From Oscillospiraceae bacterium (GTDB lineage: Bacteria; Bacillota_A; Clostridia; Oscillospirales; Oscillospiraceae): DNA of 5,363 bases. Within the stretch, counting starts at the first letter, position 1. Each line of letters opens with the position of its first letter. The notes under the pieces were generated by a model, which worked only from the letters and a program-made list of their open reading frames with translations, was not told the origin of the DNA and did not search any database. The stretch covers positions 1-5,363 of the forward strand of contig JAGBAI010000016.1 of assembly GCA_017939025.1 (NCBI GenBank), read 5' to 3'. Positions 1 to 5,317 of this stretch are shown one piece after another. The position numbers and the translations under genes were made by a program.

Positions 1-426
1 CAGCATTGCGGAGATCTTTGCCACCTGGGGACCCAGGAACAGCAGCACCAGAGCGGAGAAGATACCGCCGAAGGTGGAAGCATACAGGGCGATCTTCAAA
101 GCAGCCTTGGTACGGCCCTGCTTGGACATGGGATGGCCGTCCATCATGGTGGCAGCAGCGTGAGGAGTACCGGGGGTATTGATCAGAATGGCAGACACCG
201 ATCCGCCGTAACCACCCGCGCAATAGATGCCCAGCAGGAACATCATGCCGGGAATGGCAGACATACTATAGGTAACAGGCAGGAACAGAATGATGCAGAG
301 GATAACGCTCAGGCCGGGGATGGCGGCGAAAATAGCGCCGATGAGAACGCCCAGGTTGATCCACAGGATGTTCTCCAAAGTAAACAGCAGACCGGAAGCA
401 GGTCCGATATATTGCAGCATATCCAT
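1..426 (-). CDS. tctA: TctA family large membrane subunit of a tripartite tricarboxylate transporter (N-terminal 142 aa, 3' end outside window)
   Basis: This is the large integral-membrane subunit of a TTT-type secondary transporter, which takes up organic anions delivered by an extracytoplasmic binding protein. I translated 142 codons from ATG at 426 with no stop before the window edge. Hydrophobic stretches cover about residues 10-35, 38-52, 58-75 and 115-135. The TctA signature is clear at residues 71-100: GGYGGSVSAILINTPGTP, then an alanine-rich stretch and MDGHPMSKQGR. The start follows TAAGGAGGAGG (436-446) with 9 nt between, and that ribosome binding site overlaps the tctB stop codon, so the two are probably translationally coupled. 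A second in-frame ATG lies two codons later (418-420). Full-length family members are about 500 aa, so roughly the first third is present. Family assignment is secure; the substrate is unknown. Confidence 0.93.
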   Translation of the reverse strand, partial: MDMLQYIGPASGLLFTLENILWINLGVLIGAIFAAIPGLSVILCIILFLPVTYSMSAIPGMMFLLGIYCAGGYGGSVSAILINTPGTPHAAATMMDGHPMSKQGRTKAALKIALYASTFGGIFSALVLLFLGPQVAKISAML

Positions 427-443
427 ATTTCAGAACCTCCTCC

Positions 444-959
444 TTAGAAACTGACGTTCAGAACGAAACGGAATACCACCCAGATCAGCACAGCAGCACT
501 GATGGTAATGGCATAGTAAGACTTCTTTTTGCAGCGGAAGTACACCAGGAATGCAACGGCGCAGAACAGACCGCCAATGACAAACAGATCCGTAAGCTTG
601 GCAAGCAGATAGGTGACAAGCAGAATGGCGATAATCGTCAGAGCCTTCACTTCTGCCAAAGCATTCACAGTCTTCATGGTCAGAGGCTTTTTGGTGATGA
701 GCTTCACCAGTTCGCTGCCGGTCATCAGCACACTCATGGCCATCATCAGATAAGCCAGCATGGTGGGGAATGCACGGCCGTTCACTACGTCCTTTTCAGA
801 AACGACCACCTGCTGGGGCATGATCAGCAGGATCACAATGGAAACCACCAGGAAAAGAATGCCGGTGACCAGGTCGGAGGGATAAGAGATGTTGATCTTT
901 TCCAGCTTCTCGCCCCAGGCATCCAGCTTCTTCTCGGCATTTGCAATAAAGTTTTTCAC
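444..959 (-). CDS. tctB: TctB family small membrane subunit of the tripartite tricarboxylate transporter
   Basis: This is the small, poorly conserved membrane subunit of the TTT transporter, 171 aa from the chosen GTG start. It opens with a charged cytoplasmic segment (residues 1-25), then hydrophobic segments at about 31-47, 66-86, 106-120, 124-141 and 148-167. The TctB-type motif GRAFP at 61-65 precedes the second segment. The open frame runs further upstream to 1085, but that part has no ribosome binding site and reads unlike a TctB. I chose GTG at 957-959 because AAGGAGG lies at 972-978, although the 12-nt spacing is long. An upstream ATG (in-frame MNAIF) has no Shine-Dalgarno. It sits 17 bp before tctA and 185 bp after tctC, as expected for a tctCBA operon. 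The family call rests on context, topology and the GRAFP motif. Confidence 0.88.
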   Translation of the reverse strand: MKNFIANAEKKLDAWGEKLEKINISYPSDLVTGILFLVVSIVILLIMPQQVVVSEKDVVNGRAFPTMLAYLMMAMSVLMTGSELVKLITKKPLTMKTVNALAEVKALTIIAILLVTYLLAKLTDLFVIGGLFCAVAFLVYFRCKKKSYYAITISAAVLIWVVFRFVLNVSF

Positions 960-971
960 TTGGAAGAAACG

Positions 972-978
972 CCTCCTT
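972..978 (-). promoter_or_regulatory. Ribosome binding site AAGGAGG that sets the tctB start
   Basis: The minus strand reads CTAAGGAGGCG here, a near-perfect anti-16S match. It lies inside the longer open frame, which excludes the upstream ATG candidates. The first usable start after it is the GTG at 957-959, 12 nt away. The long spacing plus a GTG codon may lower tctB translation relative to tctC. Confidence 0.7.
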
Positions 979-1081
979 AGAATTGTGAGAAAAATGGCAT
1001 TCATTAAGAACTGTTTCTTGATGTCCGAATCAACCGTATGCAGTTCAAAGCATAGGAAACAGGACGTTCTTAGAGATGCCA

Positions 1082-1130
1082 ACAAAAAAGCGGGGAATGG
1101 GATGGGACGGAGCCCGATCCCATTCCCCGC
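1082..1130 (-). terminator. Intra-operon rho-independent terminator between tctC and tctB
   Basis: A perfect 14-bp stem pairs 1090-1103 with 1117-1130 (GCGGGGAATGGGAT and its complement). Three more G-C pairs can extend it across a one-base bulge (1104-1106 with 1113-1115). Read on the minus strand, the hairpin is followed at once by a run of T (complement of 1083-1089), the classic terminator form. It begins 14 nt after the tctC stop codon. I see no convincing promoter between it and tctB, so tctB and tctA probably depend on partial readthrough. Confidence 0.9.
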
Positions 1131-1144
1131 AGGCGGTTCAGGAA

Positions 1145-2104
1145 TTAACCAGCAACGATATCCTTGTACTCGTTGACGATGCCCTTAACGTTCTCGATGT
1201 GAGCTTCCACATCAGCAACGCTCATGGTGTCAACTTCCAGCAGCATGGTCTCGTTCAGCCAGGTGGTAACTTCCTCGTCGGCCAGGATCTTGCCGTACAG
1301 CTCCTTCAGCTCAGCAGCCTTTGCAGCATCGGTACCCTTGCGAGCCATGACGAAGCAGCGGTTACGGAAGAAGGGATAGCCGGAAGCGCCAACGCCCTCA
1401 ACACCGGCGAAGGGGCCATTCTCGATGGCAGCGTCGTCGAATGCACAGGGGATGGTAACGCCACCCTGCTGATAGGTTTCCAGAATCTGGGACTGATGGG
1501 AAACGGCGAAGTTGGTCTCGCCCTTGGCAACAGCCTGAGCGGCCTCAGCAGCGGACTGGTAGGGAGTCAGCTTCAGCTGGTCGCCAGCGCCCATGGAGCC
1601 GAACAGTGCGGCAGCCAGGAATGCCTCGGAACCGGTAGCGCCGTTAACAGCAACGGAAACAGGGTTGCCGGCAGCAACATAAGCTTCCAGGTCAGCGATG
1701 TTCTTGATGTTCAGAGTAGCATCAGCGGACAGAACGAAAACAGAGGAGTACAGGTTCTCAACGAACACGAAGTCCTCGTAGCCAAACTGCATCTTGGCAG
1801 GGTCCAGAATTTCAGTGATGGACAGCAGGCCCTCACCAACGAAAACCAGCTCGGGGTCGTTAGCCTTGGTGTCAGCAATCCAGGTGTTGACGGTAGCTGC
1901 ATCGCCCTTGATGGCTTCAGCAACCAGGTTGATGGACTCGGAGTAATCGACAGCCTTAGCTGCGACCTTCTGGCTTACCATGGAGGCAACACCAGAGGGT
2001 GCCCAGGGACAGGTGACTTTCCAGCTTTCGGTCTTCTGACCGCAGCCAACGAGCATGGCAGCGACCATAACAACGACGAGAACCAGAGACAGAATACGCT
2101 TCAT
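1145..2104 (-). CDS. tctC: TctC/Bug family substrate-binding lipoprotein of the tripartite tricarboxylate transporter
   Basis: This is the extracytoplasmic solute-binding component, 319 aa, the usual size for TctC/Bug proteins. Residues 1-21 are a lipoprotein signal peptide: basic MKR, a hydrophobic core, and lipobox LVGC with Cys21 as the lipidated residue, so the mature protein should be anchored on the outer face of the membrane. The first binding loop is VTCPWAPSGVASMVS (30-44), equivalent to the PxPPGGxTD loop of Bug proteins. A second family region runs from SVAVNGATGSEAF to LKLTPYQSAAEAA. In the first loop a serine stands where most Bug proteins have aspartate. The start ATG follows AAGAGGAGAAG. 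The gene has its own promoter and terminator and precedes tctB and tctA. The ligand cannot be read from the sequence. A long open frame on the opposite strand is a codon-bias shadow. Confidence 0.92.
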   Translation of the reverse strand: MKRILSLVLVVVMVAAMLVGCGQKTESWKVTCPWAPSGVASMVSQKVAAKAVDYSESINLVAEAIKGDAATVNTWIADTKANDPELVFVGEGLLSITEILDPAKMQFGYEDFVFVENLYSSVFVLSADATLNIKNIADLEAYVAAGNPVSVAVNGATGSEAFLAAALFGSMGAGDQLKLTPYQSAAEAAQAVAKGETNFAVSHQSQILETYQQGGVTIPCAFDDAAIENGPFAGVEGVGASGYPFFRNRCFVMARKGTDAAKAAELKELYGKILADEEVTTWLNETMLLEVDTMSVADVEAHIENVKGIVNEYKDIVAG

Positions 2105-2169
2105 AATGATCTTCTCCTCTTAATAAAAAATATTTCCGTGATTGTGCCGTAGCACTTTCGACATTATTC

Positions 2170-2198
2170 AGTATAGCAGATACCAATTTTTGCCACAA
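2170..2198 (-). promoter_or_regulatory. Promoter of the tctCBA operon
   Basis: On the minus strand, -35 TTGTGG (2193-2198) and -10 TATACT (2170-2175) are separated by 17 bp. The bases just before the -10 read TGC, giving an extended -10 (TGnTATACT). Transcription should begin near 2163, leaving a leader of about 60 nt before the tctC ATG. The -35 is imperfect (TTGTGG against TTGACA), which fits a promoter assisted by an activator. Confidence 0.75.
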
Positions 2199-2209
2199 TA
2201 TGACTAACG

Positions 2210-2251
2210 CATTCTTTACCAAACCTTTGTCGTTTTTAACATTCTTTACCA
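2210..2251 (-). repeat. Two 12-bp direct repeats upstream of the tctC promoter, possible regulator binding sites
   Basis: The 12-mer TGGTAAAGAATG (minus-strand reading) occurs perfectly at 2210-2221 and 2240-2251. The period is exactly 30 bp, close to three helical turns, so both copies face the same side of the DNA. They lie upstream of the -35 at roughly -47 to -58 and -77 to -88. Direct repeats just above a weak -35 are typical of response-regulator or other activator sites. The regulator is not in the window, so the role is inferred. Confidence 0.5.
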
Positions 2252-2292
2252 TTTCTTTAGATTGTACAAAAAATCGATTCCGTCGTAATTTC

Positions 2293-2332
2293 AATAAAAG
2301 AAAGGCGCACCGGTTGCTGATCCGGTGCGCCT
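2293..2332 (-). terminator. Rho-independent terminator of the TSUP permease gene
   Basis: A perfect 11-bp GC-rich stem pairs 2303-2313 (AGGCGCACCGG) with 2322-2332, with an 8-nt loop. On the minus strand it is followed by the T-rich tail TTTCTTTTATTG. It lies 17 bp beyond the permease stop codon and separates that unit from the tctC promoter. Confidence 0.88.
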
Positions 2333-2349
2333 GGATATACCATTTTCAC

Positions 2350-3135
2350 TTATTTGAGGAAGCGCCATGCGTTGTAGCAGCTGATACCAATGATTACCAA
2401 AATCAATACAGCAAACAACTTATCCACCATTGCGGTGTTCAGTTTTTTGTTCAGCTTTCTTCCCACCATACCGCCGCCAATGCCACCAAGGACCATGACG
2501 ATCAGCCAGCTGACATGGAACTGAGGAACGCTGGCTGTTACAATGCTGGTCAGCAGGCTGGTGATCTGAGAGATCAGAATGATGTACAAACTGTTCTGGG
2601 CAGCCTCTTTGGTTTCCATGGAGAAGAAGAAATACAGCACCACCAGATTGATGGGGCCACCACCAATACCAAGGAAACTGGACATGATGCCCAAGGTCAA
2701 ACCTACCGCAATGCAAACCAGAGGATTCTTAACCTGCATGGTTTTGATGTGTTTTTTGTTCAGCGTGTACACGAGGGTTGCTGCAGTAACAATAGCAAGA
2801 CACACCGCCTGATAACCGCCCACCCGTTCCGGCTGTGCAGCCATAGCCCGGAGCATGGAGAACAGGTTTTTGCCCAGAATACCGCCAATGGCAGCACCGA
2901 TGGCAAGCGGTGTACCGGTCTGGAATTTCACCAGACTTTCCTTTGCAGCCAGTGCCTTCACTACGGAATAGCAAGACATACTCAGCACAGTACAGCCTGA
3001 CAGGAAGCTGATTTCCGCAACACTGGCAATTCCAAAAGCATCCAGCAGAGGCTTGATGATCACACCGCCGCCGATACCACAGATAGCACCCACAATAGAT
3101 GCGCCAAAGGCAATACACAGAACAAGAATTTCCAT
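2350..3135 (-). CDS. TSUP (TauE/SafE) family membrane permease
   Basis: This encodes a 261-aa polytopic membrane protein, typical of the TSUP family (4-toluenesulfonate uptake permease; TauE, SafE, CysZ-like sulfite or sulfonate exporters). The internal duplication of the family is visible: GICGIGGG-type motif AICGIGGGVIIKPLL at residues 18-31 in the first half and FLGIGGGPINLVV at 154-166 in the second. Hydrophobic segments lie near 2-26, 40-60, 74-92, 108-124, 138-154, 158-172, 182-203, 208-226 and 238-254. The start ATG follows AAAGGGTGAG. The gene is monocistronic, with its own promoter and terminator, and lies upstream of tctCBA on the same strand. Family members move sulfite, sulfoacetate, sulfonates or other small anions; substrate and direction here are unknown. 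Confidence 0.9.
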   Translation of the reverse strand: MEILVLCIAFGASIVGAICGIGGGVIIKPLLDAFGIASVAEISFLSGCTVLSMSCYSVVKALAAKESLVKFQTGTPLAIGAAIGGILGKNLFSMLRAMAAQPERVGGYQAVCLAIVTAATLVYTLNKKHIKTMQVKNPLVCIAVGLTLGIMSSFLGIGGGPINLVVLYFFFSMETKEAAQNSLYIILISQITSLLTSIVTASVPQFHVSWLIVMVLGGIGGGMVGRKLNKKLNTAMVDKLFAVLILVIIGISCYNAWRFLK

Positions 3136-3163
3136 AATCTCACCCTTTTTCTAAGATATTCTA

Positions 3164-3192
3164 ATGATATCATGGGTAGTAGTTTATGTCAA
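3164..3192 (-). promoter_or_regulatory. Promoter of the TSUP permease gene
   Basis: On the minus strand the -35 is a perfect TTGACA (3187-3192) and the -10 is TATCAT (3164-3169), 17 bp apart. Transcription should start near 3157, giving a leader of about 20 nt that is mostly ribosome binding site. The -10 lies in a 10-bp palindrome, ATGATATCAT (3164-3173), which could serve as an operator, though the palindrome may be chance. Confidence 0.82.
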
Positions 3193-3400
3193 TCCGCAGT
3201 CAGATAACTTTAGAACAGACCAAACAAGTTTGTACGCTGCTCTCATACAACTACAAACTCGTTTTCCTGCTCCATATACCTGCAAAAAGAGAACAAACCG
3301 CACAGGATGGCGGGAGAAAAATCTGCATCCGTATCTATATTCCATCCGCCACACAAGCCCCTATGCATAATTTGAACTACAGTATAACCGGCTTCATCCT
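3193..3400 (-). other. Gene-free AT-rich stretch with degenerate coding remnant
   Basis: No convincing gene is complete here. One minus-strand frame stays open from 3494 to a stop at 3243 and reads as protein-like sequence (for example GYTVVQIMHRGLCGGWN and NIDTDADFSPAILCG), but it lacks a ribosome binding site and I do not recognise it. It may be the out-of-frame or rearranged tail of the truncated gene at 3401-3586. A weak inverted repeat (AGTTTGTA at 3227-3234 with 3252-3259, 17-nt loop) spans its end. The right edge of the TSUP promoter bounds the stretch. Confidence 0.4.
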
Positions 3401-3586
3401 TCAAACCATAGTTTTGACAGTTGTGCATAACAAGAGCATACCACCTTGCAGGATTCCTTCCTCTGTCAGAAGCTGATTGATACCATCCTGCCACTCCTGC
3501 AGCGAACCACCACAGCCTTGCAAGACAAGTCCTTCCTGATCCGCCATCTGCCGCAGTTGGGTTATTGTCGTATTCCGGATGCTCAT
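3401..3586 (-). pseudogene. Truncated small accessory protein of element-cargo type (61 aa remaining)
   Basis: The first 46 residues look like a well-formed soluble protein start: MSIRNTTITQLRQM, then EGLVLQGCGG, LQEWQDGIN and LLTEEGIL. From memory, this resembles the N-terminus of larger accessory proteins found in conjugative elements of gut Firmicutes, where the frame continues past EEGIL for over 100 residues. Here it changes into MLLLCTTVKTMV and stops. An adjacent frame is open to 3243, so a frameshift or deletion near 3440-3450 is likely. The start ATG follows GGAGG (3597-3601) with 10-nt spacing. It is the last member of the minus-strand set, 47 bp after the DUF4314 gene. The function is unknown; the pseudogene call depends on my recollection of longer homologues. 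Confidence 0.5.
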
Positions 3587-3633
3587 AGAGACTGTGCCTC
3601 CATTTTCGGAACTGCCATCCCCTGCTGTTCCTC

Positions 3634-3870
3634 CTAAAGTTCCTGTGCTGTCAGCTTTCGGAAGTTGTCAACTCCGGGGATTGCGGAAAGTGTTCTGCCA
3701 TTGTCCCACTTTGTGTGGACATTTCCCATGTCATCTACATGGTCAACAGTACCTCTGGTTCCCGGTGGCACCGCATAAGCATCTACCATGAGTTCCAGTT
3801 CAATTCGGGTACCGGGCGGATAACTGAGCCGGATCTGGGCAGCTTCACGGGGTGTTGGTGCCTTACTCAT
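3634..3870 (-). CDS. DUF4314 domain small protein
   Basis: This 78-aa protein is almost entirely one DUF4314-type domain. The pattern YPPGTRIELELM (18-29), a second VPPGTRGTVDHVDDMGNVH segment and KWDNGRTLSAIPGVD near the C-terminus match the family layout of a small beta-barrel-like fold. DUF4314 proteins occur mainly in conjugative elements, plasmids and phages of Firmicutes; their role is not established. The start ATG (3868-3870) follows GGAGG at 3877-3881 with 6-nt spacing. It overlaps the end of the upstream 327-aa gene by 8 bp (ATGAGTAA), so the two are probably translationally coupled. No signal peptide or membrane segment is present, so it should be cytoplasmic. Confidence 0.85.
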   Translation of the reverse strand: MSKAPTPREAAQIRLSYPPGTRIELELMVDAYAVPPGTRGTVDHVDDMGNVHTKWDNGRTLSAIPGVDNFRKLTAQEL

Positions 3871-4846
3871 CTGTATCCTCCAAATCTGAAATGTCGATAG
3901 GACGAGGCAGTGTATGCTCCCCAACAATCAGGAAATCCAGCCACTCCACATCCGAGATGTCCTCTGCGGATATGTTACCGTACTTCTTGAGCCGGGCTTC
4001 GCATTCCGGGCAGATGCAGCACTCGTCGCTGTTGCTGTCAAAATCGGCTTCCTGTCCTTCATCTACATCAAAAACTTTTTCTCTGCCGGTACCGAAGTTG
4101 ATATAAAGAATCCCCTTATCTGTCAGCACCGACCAGCGATCCAGGCGCAGAGCCATATCCTGTGTCGTGATCCGTCTGGTCTTTTCTTCCAACGCTTCCT
4201 GCTCCTCTGGAGTCAGGTCTTCTGTCAGCAGCAGATCGATACGTCCATACAGCTTTCTTCCTCGTTTCTCTACTGACCATCTGGCGGATAGTATCTTCTG
4301 AAACAGAGATTCTTCTGCATCCGTCTCGGTGTCCGCAAAGCAGAGTGCCATGTCATGGATGATCCACGACTGCATCCGCTGAACCGCTTCGCCTATTACA
4401 TCCGCGTGCTGGAGCATTACGGCATCTCTGGCCGGTTCCATCTCGCCATTCAGCCCGACAAGCCACCCCCGTACAGGAAAGAAGCAGGTGCTTCCAAACT
4501 GAGCGGAGCTTTTGATCATCCGGTCTATTTCCTGCCGCAGTTCTGTAATAGAGTGAAATCCGCTGGACAGGATCTGTACCTGAGCCATGATCGGTCGGGG
4601 CGGTGCGATCACAGTGTAAATGGCAGACACCGCATCCAGCAGGTTCATCTCCCCTTCCAGCAGCCGCAGCACAAAATACTCCAGCGGAGACTGGTAGCGG
4701 AAGGTTGCTTCCAAGTCCTGTAAAGTGTATTTCTCCGGCACCCGGTCCAATCCCAGCTTCCAGAGAGCCAGCTGCAGTTCTTCATACATGGCAGGCATAT
4801 CTACCTCGGCGTACTTATTGTGATGATTCAGAATGATTGTGATCAT
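3863..4846 (-). CDS. Conserved-type hypothetical protein, 327 aa, with C-terminal cysteine knuckle
   Basis: I do not recognise a named family with certainty. The protein is acidic, soluble, and has no signal peptide or membrane segment. The N-terminal 115 residues look like a helical domain (MYEELQLALWKLGLDRVPEKY, then LRLLEGEMNLLDAVSAIY). Similar N-termini occur, as I recall, in element-borne proteins close to antirestriction and DUF genes. Residues 276-282 form a compact metal-site candidate, CC-x-C-P-x-C. The C-terminus is Asp/Glu-rich. The start ATG follows GGGAGG (4854-4859) with 7-nt spacing and overlaps the stop of the preceding small cysteine-rich frame as ATGA (4843-4846). Its own stop overlaps the DUF4314 start. 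The tight overlaps mark a coordinately translated cassette. Open frame, spacing and composition make it a real gene; the function is unknown. Confidence 0.8.
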   Translation of the reverse strand: MITIILNHHNKYAEVDMPAMYEELQLALWKLGLDRVPEKYTLQDLEATFRYQSPLEYFVLRLLEGEMNLLDAVSAIYTVIAPPRPIMAQVQILSSGFHSITELRQEIDRMIKSSAQFGSTCFFPVRGWLVGLNGEMEPARDAVMLQHADVIGEAVQRMQSWIIHDMALCFADTETDAEESLFQKILSARWSVEKRGRKLYGRIDLLLTEDLTPEEQEALEEKTRRITTQDMALRLDRWSVLTDKGILYINFGTGREKVFDVDEGQEADFDSNSDECCICPECEARLKKYGNISAEDISDVEWLDFLIVGEHTLPRPIDISDLEDTDE

Positions 4847-5081
4847 TTCGGTTCCTCCCTGTTTTGTAATTTCATATATCGTGACCGCAGACAGTCCTCA
4901 CCGCTGCCCCAGCAAATAAAGCCGGAAGCCGGGAAAGGGCATCCGATACAGAGTTCGGATCTGCTGCATATTTTTCTCTCTGTCTCTTTAGGCGGAGTGG
5001 CATACCGCCGCCGTTCTGGTGTAATTCTCTTCTTACAACACGGCGGCGCTTTGCCGGTGCCCTTTTTAATGACTGTGCCAT
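4843..5081 (-). pseudogene. Small cysteine-rich (zinc-binding-like) protein gene interrupted by a one-base frameshift
   Basis: The ATG at 5079-5081 has an excellent ribosome binding site (GGGAGG, 5089-5094, 7-nt spacing). Its own frame, however, gives an unconvincing 69-aa product ending at 4872. The neighbouring frame ends at 4843 in an ATGA overlap with the 327-aa gene and carries the credible protein: CSRSELCIGCPFPASGFICW, followed by GEDCLRSRYMKLQ. That frame has no usable start of its own. A shift at the A5 run (5063-5067) would join start and tail into 79 aa with cysteines 39, 45, 48, 57 and 64, a plausible zinc-binding pattern. The cause may be a true mutation, an assembly error or ribosomal -1 slippage at TTA AAA AGG. 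The exact shift point is not determined. Function unknown. Confidence 0.6.
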
Positions 5082-5100
5082 TTTTCGTCCTCCCTTCTGA

Positions 5101-5150
5101 AAAACAAAAAAGCCGGACATCCTGGAGCAGTTGCTCCAAAATGTCCGGCT
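5101..5150 (-). terminator. Large hairpin terminator or attenuator ahead of the cysteine-rich gene
   Basis: A 10-bp stem (AGCCGGACAT at 5111-5120 with 5141-5150) continues past a CC/AA internal loop into a second 7-bp stem (5123-5129 with 5132-5138). On the minus strand it is followed directly by TTTTTGTTTT. This is a strong rho-independent terminator. It ends only about 7 bp before the ribosome binding site of the next gene, which leaves no room for a promoter between them. It either ends an upstream gene now lost or acts as an attenuator in the leader of the cassette. Confidence 0.85.
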
Positions 5151-5240
5151 CAAATTTATTTGATAATTTTCTGAAAACTCCAATAAAAAAGCGGTGCCCT
5201 TTTCGAAAATTCCATGAGAATTCAGGTTCTATAATAAATG

Positions 5241-5269
5241 TTGGGGTCAGGCGATGAGCCTGGCCCCAA
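5241..5269 (+). repeat. GC-rich hairpin ahead of the plus-strand gene
   Basis: A 12-bp stem pairs TTGGGGTCAGGC (5241-5252) with GCCTGGCCCCAA (5258-5269) around the loop GATGA. The single non-Watson-Crick pair is T5247 with G5263, a stable wobble in plus-strand RNA but an A-C mismatch on the minus strand. The structure therefore favours the plus strand. No U tract follows, so it is not an ordinary terminator. It could be a subterminal hairpin of an insertion sequence or part of a structured RNA. Confidence 0.6.
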
Positions 5270-5288
5270 AGCCATGTCAAAATAAAAG

Positions 5289-5317
5289 TTGAGCATAGAG
5301 ACAAAATCCTTTACAAT
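5289..5317 (+). promoter_or_regulatory. Promoter of the plus-strand gene at the window end
   Basis: The -35 TTGAGC (5289-5294) and -10 TACAAT (5312-5317) are separated by exactly 17 bp. Transcription should start near 5324, about 30 nt before the ATG at 5353. The -35 lies inside the left arm of a 13-bp inverted repeat, so transcripts from this promoter lack that arm. Confidence 0.7.

Noticed and set aside
960..1085. N-terminal extension of tctB in the open frame to 1085
   Set aside because: No Shine-Dalgarno ahead of the upstream starts, the ribosome binding site AAGGAGG lies inside it, and it begins inside the terminator.
1076..2152. A 358-aa open frame on the plus strand opposite tctC
   Set aside because: It is a codon-bias shadow. 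tctC on the other strand has a lipoprotein signal, family motifs, ribosome binding site, promoter and terminator; the plus-strand frame has none of these.
2200..3000. A 266-aa plus-strand open frame opposite the TSUP permease
   Set aside because: Low-complexity His/Gln/Asn-rich translation typical of the antisense of a membrane protein gene, with no ribosome binding site.
3227..3259. 8-bp inverted repeat AGTTTGTA as a terminator for the degenerate frame
   Set aside because: The stem is short and AT-rich with a 17-nt loop and no clean U tract.
3414..3442. TTGACA on the plus strand as a promoter
   Set aside because: The matching -10 at 17 bp is CATACC, a poor match, and no plus-strand gene follows.
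3583..3618. An 11-codon frame (MAVPKMEAQSL) between the DUF4314 gene and the truncated gene, overlapping the latter's ATG
   Set aside because: It has AGGAGG at 11-nt spacing and could be a leader peptide, but it is too short to separate from chance.
4820..5257. A 145-aa plus-strand frame over the cysteine-rich gene and terminator
   Set aside because: It reads straight through the terminator hairpin and opposite the better-supported minus-strand cassette, with no ribosome binding site.
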